Source: Alphaproteobacteria bacterium HGW-Alphaproteobacteria-13
GTDB taxonomy: Bacteria; Pseudomonadota; Alphaproteobacteria; Sphingomonadales; Sphingomonadaceae
NCBI GenBank assembly: GCA_002842935.1
Contig: PHEM01000046.1
Coordinates: 1 to 14,477, forward strand
Direction of reading: 5' to 3'
DNA length: 14,477 nt
The translations under genes were made by a program, and so were the position numbers. Shown piece after piece: positions 8,378-14,477 of this stretch; within the stretch, counting starts at the first letter, position 1, and each line of letters opens with the position of its first letter. The notes under the pieces are model-generated. The model worked only from the letters and a program-made list of their open reading frames with translations. It was not told where the DNA came from and did not search any database.

Positions 8378-9004
8378 ATGAAGGTCAAGGTTCAAACGAT
8401 TGACGGCAAGGCCGGCACCGACATCGATCTGAACGACGATGTTTTCGGCGTCGATCCGCGTGCCGACATCCTGCACCGCGTCGTTGCGTGGCAGCTCGAA
8501 AAGCGCCGCGCCCCGGCTCGGGCCGCGCGCGAGCGCAGCGACGTCGCCCGCACCGGCAAGAAGTTCGGCCGCCAGAAGGGCGGCGGCACCGCCCGCCACG
8601 GCGACCGCAAGGCGCCGATCTTCATCGGCGGCGGCAAGGCGCACGGTCCCCGCGCGCGGACGTTCGGCCATTCGCTGAACAAGAAGATCCGCACGCTCGG
8701 CCTGAAAATGGCGCTCAGCGACAAGGCGAAGGGCGGCAAGCTGGTCGTCCTCGACACGCTGGAGTTGAAGGACGCCAAGACCAAGGCGCTTGCTGGCAAG
8801 CTCGGCAAGCTGGAACTCGGCAACCGCGCACTGTTCATCGACGGCGATGCGGTCCACGAAAGCTTCGCCACGGCGTCGGCCAACATCGTCGGCGTCGATG
8901 CGCTGCCGGCGATCGGGGCCAATGTCTATGACATCATCCGTGCCGACACGCTGGTCCTGACCCGCGCGGCGGTCGAAAAGCTGGAGGCACGCTGCAATGG
9001 CTAA
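8378..9004 (+). CDS. rplD: 50S ribosomal protein L4
   Basis: Large-subunit protein lining the peptide exit tunnel. In E. coli it is also the repressor of the S10 operon. It is 208 residues, near the usual length. The tunnel loop is present as RTGKKFGRQKGGGTARHGDRK (about 58-78), followed by GGGKAHGPRARTF. AGGAG at 8365-8369, inside the end of rplC, serves its ATG at 8378. Its stop overlaps the rplW start by 8 nt. The C-terminal alpha/beta domain (VVLDTLELKDAKTKALAGKL and so on) is complete. Confidence 0.98.
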   Translation: MKVKVQTIDGKAGTDIDLNDDVFGVDPRADILHRVVAWQLEKRRAPARAARERSDVARTGKKFGRQKGGGTARHGDRKAPIFIGGGKAHGPRARTFGHSLNKKIRTLGLKMALSDKAKGGKLVVLDTLELKDAKTKALAGKLGKLELGNRALFIDGDAVHESFATASANIVGVDALPAIGANVYDIIRADTLVLTRAAVEKLEARCNG

Positions 9005-9305
9005 GGCAAAGACCGTCGATGCGCGTCACTATGACGTGATCCTCGCTCCGGTGATCACGGAAAAGTCGACGCTGCTCAGCGAAAACAACGCCGTGGTGTT
9101 CAAGGTCGCGAACGACGCGACCAAGCCCGCGATCAAGGCCGCCGTCGAGGCGCTGTTCGATGTGAAGGTCGTCGGCGTCAACACGCTCGTCACCAAGGGC
9201 AAGAAGAAGCTCTGGAAAGGCAAGCCCTACACCCGCAGCGACGTGAAGAAGGCGATCGTCCGCCTGGCCGAAGGCCAGTCGATCGACGTCACCACGGGCG
9301 TCTGA
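8997..9305 (+). CDS. rplW: 50S ribosomal protein L23
   Basis: Protein at the tunnel exit that docks trigger factor, SRP and the translocon. It is 102 residues, typical. ARHYDVILAPVITEKSTLLS (9-28) and TLVTKGKKKLWKGKPYTRSD are the recognisable parts. It starts inside the end of rplD; the shared 8 nt read ATGGCTAA, so re-initiation or coupling is likely. rplB follows after 22 bp. Confidence 0.98.
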   Translation: MAKAKTVDARHYDVILAPVITEKSTLLSENNAVVFKVANDATKPAIKAAVEALFDVKVVGVNTLVTKGKKKLWKGKPYTRSDVKKAIVRLAEGQSIDVTTGV

Positions 9306-9327
9306 CGGATAGGGGAAGGCAGAGAAA

Positions 9328-10164
9328 ATGGCACTCAAATCCTATAATCCGACCAGCCCCGGCCAGCGCGGCCTGATTCTGGTCGACAAGTCGGCGCTGT
9401 GGAAGGGCAAGCCCGTCAAGGCGCTGACCGAAGGCAAGCGCAAGACCGGCGGCCGCAACAACAAGGGCCATGTGACCTCGCGCGGCATCGCGGGCGGCCA
9501 CAAGCAGAAGTACCGCTTCATCGACTTCAAGCGTCGCAAGTGGGACATGCCGGCCACGGTCGAGCGTCTGGAATATGACCCCAACCGCACAGCCTTCATC
9601 GCGCTGGTGAAATATGAGGACGGTGAACTCGCCTATATCCTCGCGCCGCAGCGCTTGGCGGTCGGCGACACCGTCGTCGCGGGCAAGAAGACCGACGTGA
9701 AGCCGGGCAATGCGATGGAATTGTCGCAGATGCCGGTCGGCACGATCGTCCACAATATCGAGATGAAGCCGGGCAAGGGCGGCCAGATCGCCCGCTCGGC
9801 CGGCACCTATGCGCAGGTCGTCGGTCGTGACCGCGGTCTCGTCATCGTGCGTCTCGGCTCGGGCGAGCAGCGCTACATTCGCGGCGAGTGCATGGGCACG
9901 GTCGGCGCGGTGTCGAACCCGGACAACCAGAACACCAATCTGGGCAAGGCCGGTCGCGGCCGCTGGATGGGCAAGCGTCCGCTGACGCGCGGCGTCGCCA
10001 AGAACCCGGTCGATCACCCGCACGGCGGCGGCGAAGGCCGCACTTCGGGCGGCCGTCACCCGGTGACCCCGTGGGGCAAGCCGACCAAGGGCGCCCGTAC
10101 CCGCCACAACAAGTCGACCGACAAGATGATCATCCGGTCGCGTCACGCGAAGAAGAAGAGGTAA
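9328..10164 (+). CDS. rplB: 50S ribosomal protein L2
   Basis: One of the largest and most conserved 50S proteins, needed for subunit joining and peptidyl-transferase activity. It is 278 residues. The N-terminal OB-like and SH3-like domains include GRNNKGHVTSRGIAGGHKQKYR (42-63). The C-terminal signature NPVDHPHGGGEGRTSGG (226-242) contains His230, the counterpart of E. coli His229. The C-terminus ends RSRHAKKKR. GGGGAAGG upstream supports the ATG at 9328. rpsS begins 3 bp after its stop. Confidence 0.99.
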   Translation: MALKSYNPTSPGQRGLILVDKSALWKGKPVKALTEGKRKTGGRNNKGHVTSRGIAGGHKQKYRFIDFKRRKWDMPATVERLEYDPNRTAFIALVKYEDGELAYILAPQRLAVGDTVVAGKKTDVKPGNAMELSQMPVGTIVHNIEMKPGKGGQIARSAGTYAQVVGRDRGLVIVRLGSGEQRYIRGECMGTVGAVSNPDNQNTNLGKAGRGRWMGKRPLTRGVAKNPVDHPHGGGEGRTSGGRHPVTPWGKPTKGARTRHNKSTDKMIIRSRHAKKKR

Positions 10165-10167
10165 GCC

Positions 10168-10443
10168 ATGGCTCGCTCGGTCTGGAAAGGTCCCTTCGTC
10201 GACCTTCATCTCCTCAAGAAAGCCGAATCGGCCCAGGACGGCGGCAGCTCTGCCCCGATCAAGACCTGGTCGCGCCGGTCCACCATCCTGCCGCAGTTCG
10301 TCGGGCTGACCTTCAACGTCTACAACGGCCGCAAGTTCGTGCCGGTGTCGGTCAATGAAGACATGGTCGGCATGAAGCTGGGTGAATTTGCGCCGACGCG
10401 CTTCTTCCCCGGTCACGCGGCCGACAAGAAGGGCAAACGCTAA
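10168..10443 (+). CDS. rpsS: 30S ribosomal protein S19
   Basis: Small-subunit head protein that forms a complex with S13 near the A-site tRNA. It is 91 residues, as expected. MARSVWKGPFVDLHLLKK, KTWSRRSTILPQFVGLT and VYNGRKFVPV are diagnostic, ending with the basic tail KKGKR. Its TAA shares one base with the rplV start (TAATG), an arrangement that favours coupled translation. Confidence 0.98.
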   Translation: MARSVWKGPFVDLHLLKKAESAQDGGSSAPIKTWSRRSTILPQFVGLTFNVYNGRKFVPVSVNEDMVGMKLGEFAPTRFFPGHAADKKGKR

Positions 10444-10823
10444 TGGGCAAGGAAAAGTCCCCCCGCCGCGTTGCGGATAATGAGGCGCTGTCGGTCGGCA
10501 CGCAGATTCGCGGCTCGGCGCAGAAACTGAACCTCGTCGCCGCGCTGATCCGCGGCCGCAAGGTCGAGGACGCGCTGAATGTCCTCGCCTTCTCGAAGAA
10601 GGCGATGGCCGTCGATGTCCGCAAGGTTCTGGCGAGCGCGATCGCGAACGCGGAGAACAACCACAATCTCGACGTCGACGCGCTGGTCGTCAAGGAAGCG
10701 AGCGTGGGCAAGTCGATCTCGATGAAGCGCTGGCATGCGCGCGGCCGCGGCAAGTCGACGCGGATCGTCAAGCCGTTCAGCCGCATCCGCATCGTCGTGC
10801 GCGAACAGGAAGAAGAGGCGTAA
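10443..10823 (+). CDS. rplV: 50S ribosomal protein L22
   Basis: Large-subunit protein whose long beta-hairpin lines the exit tunnel. It has 126 residues, about 15 more than E. coli L22, owing to an N-terminal lead (MGKEKSPRRVADNEAL) and an acidic tail (EQEEEA). The core RGSAQKLNLVAALIRGRKVEDAL (23-45) and the hairpin region SMKRWHARGRGKSTRIVKPFSRI (93-115) are intact. The start overlaps the rpsS stop by one base, and rpsC follows one base after its stop. Confidence 0.97.
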   Translation: MGKEKSPRRVADNEALSVGTQIRGSAQKLNLVAALIRGRKVEDALNVLAFSKKAMAVDVRKVLASAIANAENNHNLDVDALVVKEASVGKSISMKRWHARGRGKSTRIVKPFSRIRIVVREQEEEA

Positions 10824-10824
10824 G

Positions 10825-11532
10825 ATGGGCCAGAAGAGCAATCCGATCGGCCTGCGCTTGCAGGTCAACCGCACCTGGGACAGCCGCTGGTTCGCCGAGG
10901 GCCAGGACTATGGACGCATGCTTGTCGAGGATCTGAAGATCCGCAAGTTCGTGTTCAAGCACCTGCCGCAGGCTGCGATCTCGAAGGTCGTGATCGAGCG
11001 TCCCGCGAAGCTGTGCCGCGTGTCGATCTATGCCGCCCGTCCGGGCGTCATCATCGGCAAGAAGGGCGCCGACATCGAAAAGCTGCGCAAGCAGCTGGGC
11101 GAGATGACGGGCAGCGACGTGTCGCTGAACATCGTTGAAATCCGCAAGCCCGAAGTCGATGCGAAGCTTGTCGCGCAGGGCATCGCCGACCAGCTCGAAC
11201 GCCGTGTCGCCTTCCGCCGTGCGATGAAGCGCGCGGTGCAGTCGGCGATGCGTCTGGGCGCCGAAGGTATCCGCATCAACTGCGCGGGCCGTCTGGGCGG
11301 CGCGGAAATCGCGCGCACCGAATGGTATCGCGAAGGCCGCGTGCCGCTGCACACGCTGCGCGCCAACGTCGATTATGCCGAAGCCGAAGCGCACACCGCT
11401 TACGGCGTGTGCGGCATCAAGGTGTGGATCTTCAAGGGTGAGATCCTGGGCCACGACCCGATGGCGACCGACCGGCTGATGCTCGACGCGCAGACGTCGG
11501 GCGTGCGCCCGGCGCGCGATGATCGCCGCTAA
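10825..11532 (+). CDS. rpsC: 30S ribosomal protein S3
   Basis: Protein at the mRNA entry channel, with part of the ribosomal helicase activity. It is 235 residues. The start MGQKSNPIGLRLQ is canonical, so the open frame reaching back into rplV (to 10735) is rejected. The KH type II domain carries GVIIGKKGADIEKLRKQL, with the GKKG motif at 78-81. The C-terminal domain has GRLGGAEIARTEWYREGRVPLHTLRA. It ends with a short tail of basic residues. Confidence 0.98.
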   Translation: MGQKSNPIGLRLQVNRTWDSRWFAEGQDYGRMLVEDLKIRKFVFKHLPQAAISKVVIERPAKLCRVSIYAARPGVIIGKKGADIEKLRKQLGEMTGSDVSLNIVEIRKPEVDAKLVAQGIADQLERRVAFRRAMKRAVQSAMRLGAEGIRINCAGRLGGAEIARTEWYREGRVPLHTLRANVDYAEAEAHTAYGVCGIKVWIFKGEILGHDPMATDRLMLDAQTSGVRPARDDRR

Positions 11533-11543
11533 GGACTGCTGAC

Positions 11544-11975
11544 ATGCTGCAACCGAAAAAAACCAAGTTCCGCAAGGCCTTCAAGGGCCGCATCCACGGC
11601 AATGCCAAGGGTGGCACCGACCTGAACTTCGGCTCCTATGGCCTGAAGGCGATGGAGCCGGAGCGCATCACTGCGCGCCAGATCGAAGCGGCGCGTCGCG
11701 CGATCAGCCGCGCGATCAAGCGTCAGGGCCGCCTGTGGATTCGTATCTTCCCCGACGTCCCCGTGTCGTCGAAGCCCGCCGAAGTCCGCATGGGTAAGGG
11801 CAAGGGTTCGCCCGAATTCTGGGCCGCCCGCGTCAAGCCCGGCCGCATCCTGTTCGAACTGGACGGCGTGTCGGGACCCGTGGCCGCGCTGGCGTTCGAA
11901 CGCGCGGCGATGAAGCTGCCGATCAAGACGAAGGTCGTCGCCCGCCTCGGCGACACCTCGCACCTGGAGGGTTGA
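11544..11975 (+). CDS. rplP: 50S ribosomal protein L16
   Basis: Late-assembly protein of the central protuberance that organises A-site architecture. It is 143 residues. MLQPKKTKFRKAFKGRIHG, the GSYGLKAMEPERITARQIEAARRAI block and MGKGKGSPEFWAARVKPGR are the family marks. It starts 11 bp after rpsC and ends 5 bp before the rpmC ATG. Its terminal codons contain the GGAGG that serves rpmC. Confidence 0.98.
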   Translation: MLQPKKTKFRKAFKGRIHGNAKGGTDLNFGSYGLKAMEPERITARQIEAARRAISRAIKRQGRLWIRIFPDVPVSSKPAEVRMGKGKGSPEFWAARVKPGRILFELDGVSGPVAALAFERAAMKLPIKTKVVARLGDTSHLEG

Positions 11976-11980
11976 GGGCC

Positions 11981-12184
11981 ATGGCCAAGACCGAAGATCT
12001 GACCAAGAAGACCGACGACCAGCTCGCCGAACAGCTTGGCGAACTGAAGCGCGAGGCGTTCAACCTGCGTTTCCAGGCCGCCACCGGGCAGCTTGAGAAG
12101 CCGTCGCGGGTCAAGGAAGTGCGCCGCACCATCGCGCGCGTCAAGACCGAGCAGACCGGGCGCGCGCGCTCGGCCGCCAAGTAA
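11981..12184 (+). CDS. rpmC: 50S ribosomal protein L29
   Basis: Small helical protein near the tunnel exit, next to L23. It is 67 residues. The two-helix core is recognisable from ELKREAFNLRFQAATGQLEKPSRVKEVRRTIARVKTE. I chose the ATG at 11981, preceded by GGAGG about 10 nt upstream and giving MAKTEDL. An in-frame TTG at 11972 would add only three residues and overlap rplP. Confidence 0.96.
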   Translation: MAKTEDLTKKTDDQLAEQLGELKREAFNLRFQAATGQLEKPSRVKEVRRTIARVKTEQTGRARSAAK

Positions 12185-12195
12185 GGAGACCGACC

Positions 12196-12480
12196 ATGCC
12201 GAAGCGCATTTTGACCGGCACGGTGGTGTCCGACAAGGGCGACAAGACCGTCGTGGTGAAAGTGGAGCGCAAGGTGAAGCACCCGCTCTACGGCAAGATC
12301 ATCCGCCGTTCGAAGAAGTACCACGCCCATGATGAGGGCAACAGCATCAAGGCTGGCGAAACCGTCCGCATCGAAGAGACGCGGCCGATCTCGAAGCTGA
12401 AGACGTGGAAGGTGCTCGACAAGGTCGAAACCTCCACCAAGCCGAAAGCGGCGGCTGCTTCGGTCGAAGCCGAGTCTTAA
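12196..12480 (+). CDS. rpsQ: 30S ribosomal protein S17
   Basis: Primary 16S rRNA-binding protein with an OB fold. It has 94 residues, slightly longer than E. coli S17 because of an Ala/Glu-rich tail (KPKAAAASVEAES). PKRILTGTVVSDKGDKTVVVKVERKVKHPLYGK and HDEGNSIKAGETVRIEETRPISKLKTWKV are diagnostic. AAGGAG ahead supports the start. Last gene of the S10 operon; rplN follows after 57 bp. Confidence 0.98.
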   Translation: MPKRILTGTVVSDKGDKTVVVKVERKVKHPLYGKIIRRSKKYHAHDEGNSIKAGETVRIEETRPISKLKTWKVLDKVETSTKPKAAAASVEAES

Positions 12481-12495
12481 GATTTTCACGGAACC

Positions 12496-12511
12496 GCCGG
12501 GACGGCCCGGT
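12496..12511 (+). other. Small hairpin between rpsQ and rplN
   Basis: CCGGG (12497-12501) pairs with CCCGG (12506-12510) around ACGG, with a flanking G-T pair. The 57-bp gap marks the join of the S10 and spc gene groups. There is no T-run and I see no promoter, so read-through seems likely. Confidence 0.3.
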
Positions 12512-12537
12512 AGGCCAAGGAAGAAGGAAATGCATCA

Positions 12538-12906
12538 ATGATCCAGATGCAGTCACAATTGGACGTCGCCGACAACAGCGGCGCGAAGCGCGTCCAGTGC
12601 ATCAAGGTGCTGGGCGGCTCGAAGCGCCGCACTGCCGGTGTCGGCGACGTCATCGTCGTGTCGATCAAGGAAGCCCAGCCGCGCGGCAAGGTGAAGAAGG
12701 GCGACGTGCATCGCGCCGTCATCGTCCGCACCGCGAAGGACGTGCGCCGCGCCGATGGCTCGGTGATTCGTTTCGACAGCAACGCCGCCGTGCTCGTCAA
12801 CAAGAATGAAGAGCCGATCGGCACGCGTATCTTCGGTCCCGTCGTCCGCGAACTGCGCGGCAAGGGCTATATGAAGATCATCAGCCTGGCGCCGGAGGTG
12901 CTCTGA
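12538..12906 (+). CDS. rplN: 50S ribosomal protein L14
   Basis: Large-subunit protein at the interface with the small subunit, forming bridges and the binding site for the silencing factor RsfS. It is 122 residues, the standard length. MIQMQSQLDVADNSGAKRVQCIKVLGG is the family start. The ATG at 12538 follows GAAGGA; an out-of-frame ATG lies 8 nt upstream. First gene of the spc group, with rplX 2 bp after its stop. Confidence 0.98.
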   Translation: MIQMQSQLDVADNSGAKRVQCIKVLGGSKRRTAGVGDVIVVSIKEAQPRGKVKKGDVHRAVIVRTAKDVRRADGSVIRFDSNAAVLVNKNEEPIGTRIFGPVVRELRGKGYMKIISLAPEVL

Positions 12907-12908
12907 CC

Positions 12909-13226
12909 ATGGCGAACAAGATCAAGAAGGGTGACACGGTCGTCGTCCTGTCCGGCAAGGACAAGGGCAAGACTGGCGAAGTGACGCTGAGCCTGCCGAA
13001 GGACGGCAAGGTCGTCGTCGCGGGCGTCAACATCATCACCCGCCACAAGAAGCCGAGCCAGCAGGACCCGCAGGGCGGGCTGGAACGCAAGGAAGCGCCG
13101 CTGCACGTCAGCAAGGTCGCCGTCGCCGATCCCAAGACCGGCAAGCCGACGCGCGTCCGCTTCGAAACCAAGGACGGCAAGAAGGTCCGCGTGGCCGTGA
13201 AGTCCGGGGAGACCATCAATGGCTGA
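12909..13226 (+). CDS. rplX: 50S ribosomal protein L24
   Basis: Assembly-initiator protein with a KOW motif (IKKGDTVVVLSGKDKGKTGEV, about residues 5-25). It is 105 residues, normal. GVNIITRHKKPSQQDPQGG is conserved. Its stop lies inside the start of rplE (shared ATGGCTGA), an 8-nt overlap like that between rplD and rplW. Confidence 0.98.
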   Translation: MANKIKKGDTVVVLSGKDKGKTGEVTLSLPKDGKVVVAGVNIITRHKKPSQQDPQGGLERKEAPLHVSKVAVADPKTGKPTRVRFETKDGKKVRVAVKSGETING

Positions 13227-13797
13227 CAAATATACCCCGCGCATGCGCTCGCGCTATGACGATGTGATCGTCAAGGCGATGACCGAGAAATTCGGTTACA
13301 AAAACGCGATGGAAGTGCCGAAGATTGAGAAGATCGTGCTCAACATGGGCGTCGGCGAAGCCACGCAGGACAAGAAGAAGGTCGAATCGGCGGCTGCCGA
13401 GATGGAGCTGATCGCGGGCCAGAAGCCTGTCGTGACCAAGGCCAAGAAGTCGATCGCCCAGTTCAAGCTGCGCGAAGGCATGCCGATCGGCTGCAAGGTG
13501 ACGCTGCGCCGCGAGCGGATGTACGAGTTCCTCGACCGGCTGATCACCATCGCGATGCCGCGCATCCGCGACTTTCGCGGCGTGTCGGCGAAGAGCTTCG
13601 ACGGGCGCGGCAACTATGCCATGGGCCTGAAGGAACAGATCATCTTCCCCGAGATCAACTATGACCGCATCGACACGGTGCGCGGCATGGACGTGATCGT
13701 CACCACGACGGCGAAGACGGACGATGAAGCCCGCGAACTGCTCCGGCTGTTCGGCTTCCCCTTCCCGATCGAGGCACAGGAAAAGGAAGCCGCCTGA
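13219..13797 (+). CDS. rplE: 50S ribosomal protein L5
   Basis: Central-protuberance protein that binds 5S rRNA and contacts P-site tRNA. It is 192 residues, a little longer than the 179 of E. coli. KIEKIVLNMGVGEATQDKK, KPVVTKAKKSIAQFKLREGMPIGCKVTLR, and the P-site loop near SAKSFDGRGNYAMGLKEQIIFPEI are intact. GGGGAG at 13206-13211 supports the start inside rplX. It is followed by a strong hairpin and then the anomalous rpsN. Confidence 0.98.
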   Translation: MADKYTPRMRSRYDDVIVKAMTEKFGYKNAMEVPKIEKIVLNMGVGEATQDKKKVESAAAEMELIAGQKPVVTKAKKSIAQFKLREGMPIGCKVTLRRERMYEFLDRLITIAMPRIRDFRGVSAKSFDGRGNYAMGLKEQIIFPEINYDRIDTVRGMDVIVTTTAKTDDEARELLRLFGFPFPIEAQEKEAA

Positions 13798-13818
13798 TCC
13801 CTTCGGGGATCGGCAGGC
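13792..13818 (+). other. cUUCGg-capped hairpin covering the rplE stop codon
   Basis: GATCCC (13796-13801) pairs with GGGATC (13806-13811) around TTCG with a C-G closing pair, the very stable UUCG tetraloop. Outer GCCT/AGGC pairs (13792-13795 with 13815-13818) extend it over a 3-nt bulge. The rplE stop codon lies in the left arm. There is no T-run beyond the stem. It probably affects translation or mRNA stability between rplE and rpsN. Confidence 0.5.
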
Positions 13819-13847
13819 TCTTTCAAGAAGGAAAGAGAACTTAAGTC

Positions 13848-14477
13848 ATGGCGAAACTGAGTTCGGTGAACAAGAACGAGCGTCGCAAGCAGCTGGTGAA
13901 GAAATATGCCGGCCGCTATGCGAAGCTGAAGGCGATTGCGGCGGATAGCTCGCTCGACGACAGCGAGCGTCTGATCGCGCGCCTCAAGATGGCGGAAATC
14001 CCGCGCAACGCGAACCCCACCCGCATCCGCAACCGGTGCGAGCTGACGGGCCGCCCGCGCGCCTATTACCGCAAATTCCGGCTGTGCCGCGTGCAGCTCC
14101 GCGATCTGGCCAACAAGGGCCAGCTTGCGCCGGAATATCTGGCCATCAACCCTAACGGCGTCGTCCCGACGCTGGTGCATGATGGCCAGCCGATCACCGA
14201 TTCCAGCGTCATCGTGGAATATCTCGACGAGGTCTTTCCCGAGCCCGCACTGACTGCGCTCGATGCCGCCGGGCGTGCCCGTGTCCGCGCCTGGATGCGA
14301 TTTCTGGAAGAGGTGCCGACCTACGCGGTGCGGGTTCCATCATTCAACCGCGCCTTCCTGAAGCGCTTTAGCGGGATGACGCACGAGCAGTTCGTGGACG
14401 AGCAGGCAGGGCCGCGGCCGCTGCGCAAGCACTTTTACCTGAAGATGTCTGAACAGGGTTTCGGCGCGCAAGCGGTG
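13848..14477 (+). CDS. rpsN: 30S ribosomal protein S14 joined in frame to a glutathione S-transferase fragment (open at window edge)
   Basis: The frame runs without stop for 210 codons to the end of the window. Residues 1-91 are S14 of the long, zinc-free bacterial type: MAKLSSVNKNERRK, the AEIPRNANPTRIRNRCELTGRPRAYYRKFRLCRVQLRDLANKG block, and no CxxC zinc motif. S14 is normally about 101 residues and ends in a conserved KSSW-type tail. Here that tail is missing and residue 92 onward is a glutathione S-transferase. Position after rplE is correct for rpsN, and an AAGAAGGA stretch lies upstream. An S14 lacking its tail may not assemble normally. Either the genome has a real fusion or the sequence is a misjoin near 14120; I favour the misjoin or a disruptive rearrangement. 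The S14 identity is certain, the intactness of the gene is not. Confidence 0.9.
   Translation, partial: MAKLSSVNKNERRKQLVKKYAGRYAKLKAIAADSSLDDSERLIARLKMAEIPRNANPTRIRNRCELTGRPRAYYRKFRLCRVQLRDLANKGQLAPEYLAINPNGVVPTLVHDGQPITDSSVIVEYLDEVFPEPALTALDAAGRARVRAWMRFLEEVPTYAVRVPSFNRAFLKRFSGMTHEQFVDEQAGPRPLRKHFYLKMSEQGFGAQAV
14121..14477 (+). pseudogene. Glutathione S-transferase family segment, N-terminus missing, continues past window
   Basis: This is the part of the chimeric frame that is not S14. It starts QLAPEYL, then NPNGVVPTLVHDG (chimera residues 101-113), with Val-Pro at 106-107 as the conserved cis-proline motif. DSSVIVEYLDEVFPEP (118-133) follows, where the Ser pair normally binds the glutamyl part of glutathione. 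From about 140 the all-helical C-terminal domain begins (ARVRAWMRFLEEV, then VPSFNRAFL, then PLRKHFYLKM). The strand-helix-strand that should precede it, with the catalytic Ser/Cys/Tyr, is absent. The pattern resembles the LigF/beta-etherase-like branch found in sphingomonads, with low certainty. Codons such as CCT, ACT, CGA, CCA, TCA and TCT appear here that are rare in the neighbouring ribosomal genes, which fits an origin in an unrelated gene. Confidence 0.85.

Noticed and set aside
9328..10416. A 375-codon minus-strand frame opposite rplB and rpsS (9289-10416)
   Set aside because: It spans two certain plus-strand genes and has only antisense-shadow composition.
14121..14477. Reading the S14-transferase frame as a proven new fusion protein
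   Set aside because: Both partners are broken at conserved parts and only one end of the join is visible; an assembly or cloning chimera is at least as likely, so the biological claim is left open.

Overview
The window is high-GC DNA from an alphaproteobacterium, most likely a sphingomonad (order Sphingomonadales). I base this on the character of the ribosomal proteins, the strong C/G bias at third codon positions, and intergenic stem-loops of a kind I recall as common in sphingomonad genomes. The genus cannot be told from the sequence. No RNA genes, CRISPR arrays, insertion sequences or phage genes are visible.

Layout. (1) 1-2107, minus strand: a compact three-gene unit of a family-6 uracil/hypoxanthine-DNA glycosylase, a HAD-family pyrimidine 5'-nucleotidase and dapD (lysine/diaminopimelate synthesis). 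They are joined by a 10-bp gap and an ATGA stop/start overlap, and a GC hairpin lies just past dapD. (2) 2108-2479: a divergent, gene-free control region with a REP-like hairpin, a candidate promoter and two leader hairpins before rpsL. (3) 2480-6860, plus strand: the str operon rpsL-rpsG-fusA-tuf. (4) 7009-12480: the S10 operon rpsJ-rplC-rplD-rplW-rplB-rpsS-rplV-rpsC-rplP-rpmC-rpsQ. (5) 12538 to the end: the start of the spc operon, rplN-rplX-rplE-rpsN. From rplC onward the genes are packed with gaps of 0-57 bp and several stop/start overlaps. The one large break is 299 bp between rpsJ and rplC, filled with small hairpins.

The striking anomaly is at the right edge. The S14 (rpsN) frame is normal up to residue 91. 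It then runs, without stop or frameshift, into the middle of a glutathione S-transferase, beginning just before the N-P-N-G-x-V-P-T-L segment. The last ~10 residues of S14 are gone, and so are roughly the first 50 residues of the transferase, including its catalytic N-terminal strand-helix. The expected next spc genes (rpsH, rplF and so on) are not seen. This is either a real rearrangement or an assembly/chimera join at about 14120. Because both halves are broken at conserved places, a misjoin or disruptive rearrangement is more likely than an evolved two-domain protein.

Other points worth attention: S12 has Arg at position 88, where the streptomycin-sensitive E. coli form has Lys. Three intergenic hairpins share an ACTTG loop core while their arms differ but still pair. 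The S10 leader carries two long stem-loops plus a small hairpin over the rpsJ ribosome binding region.
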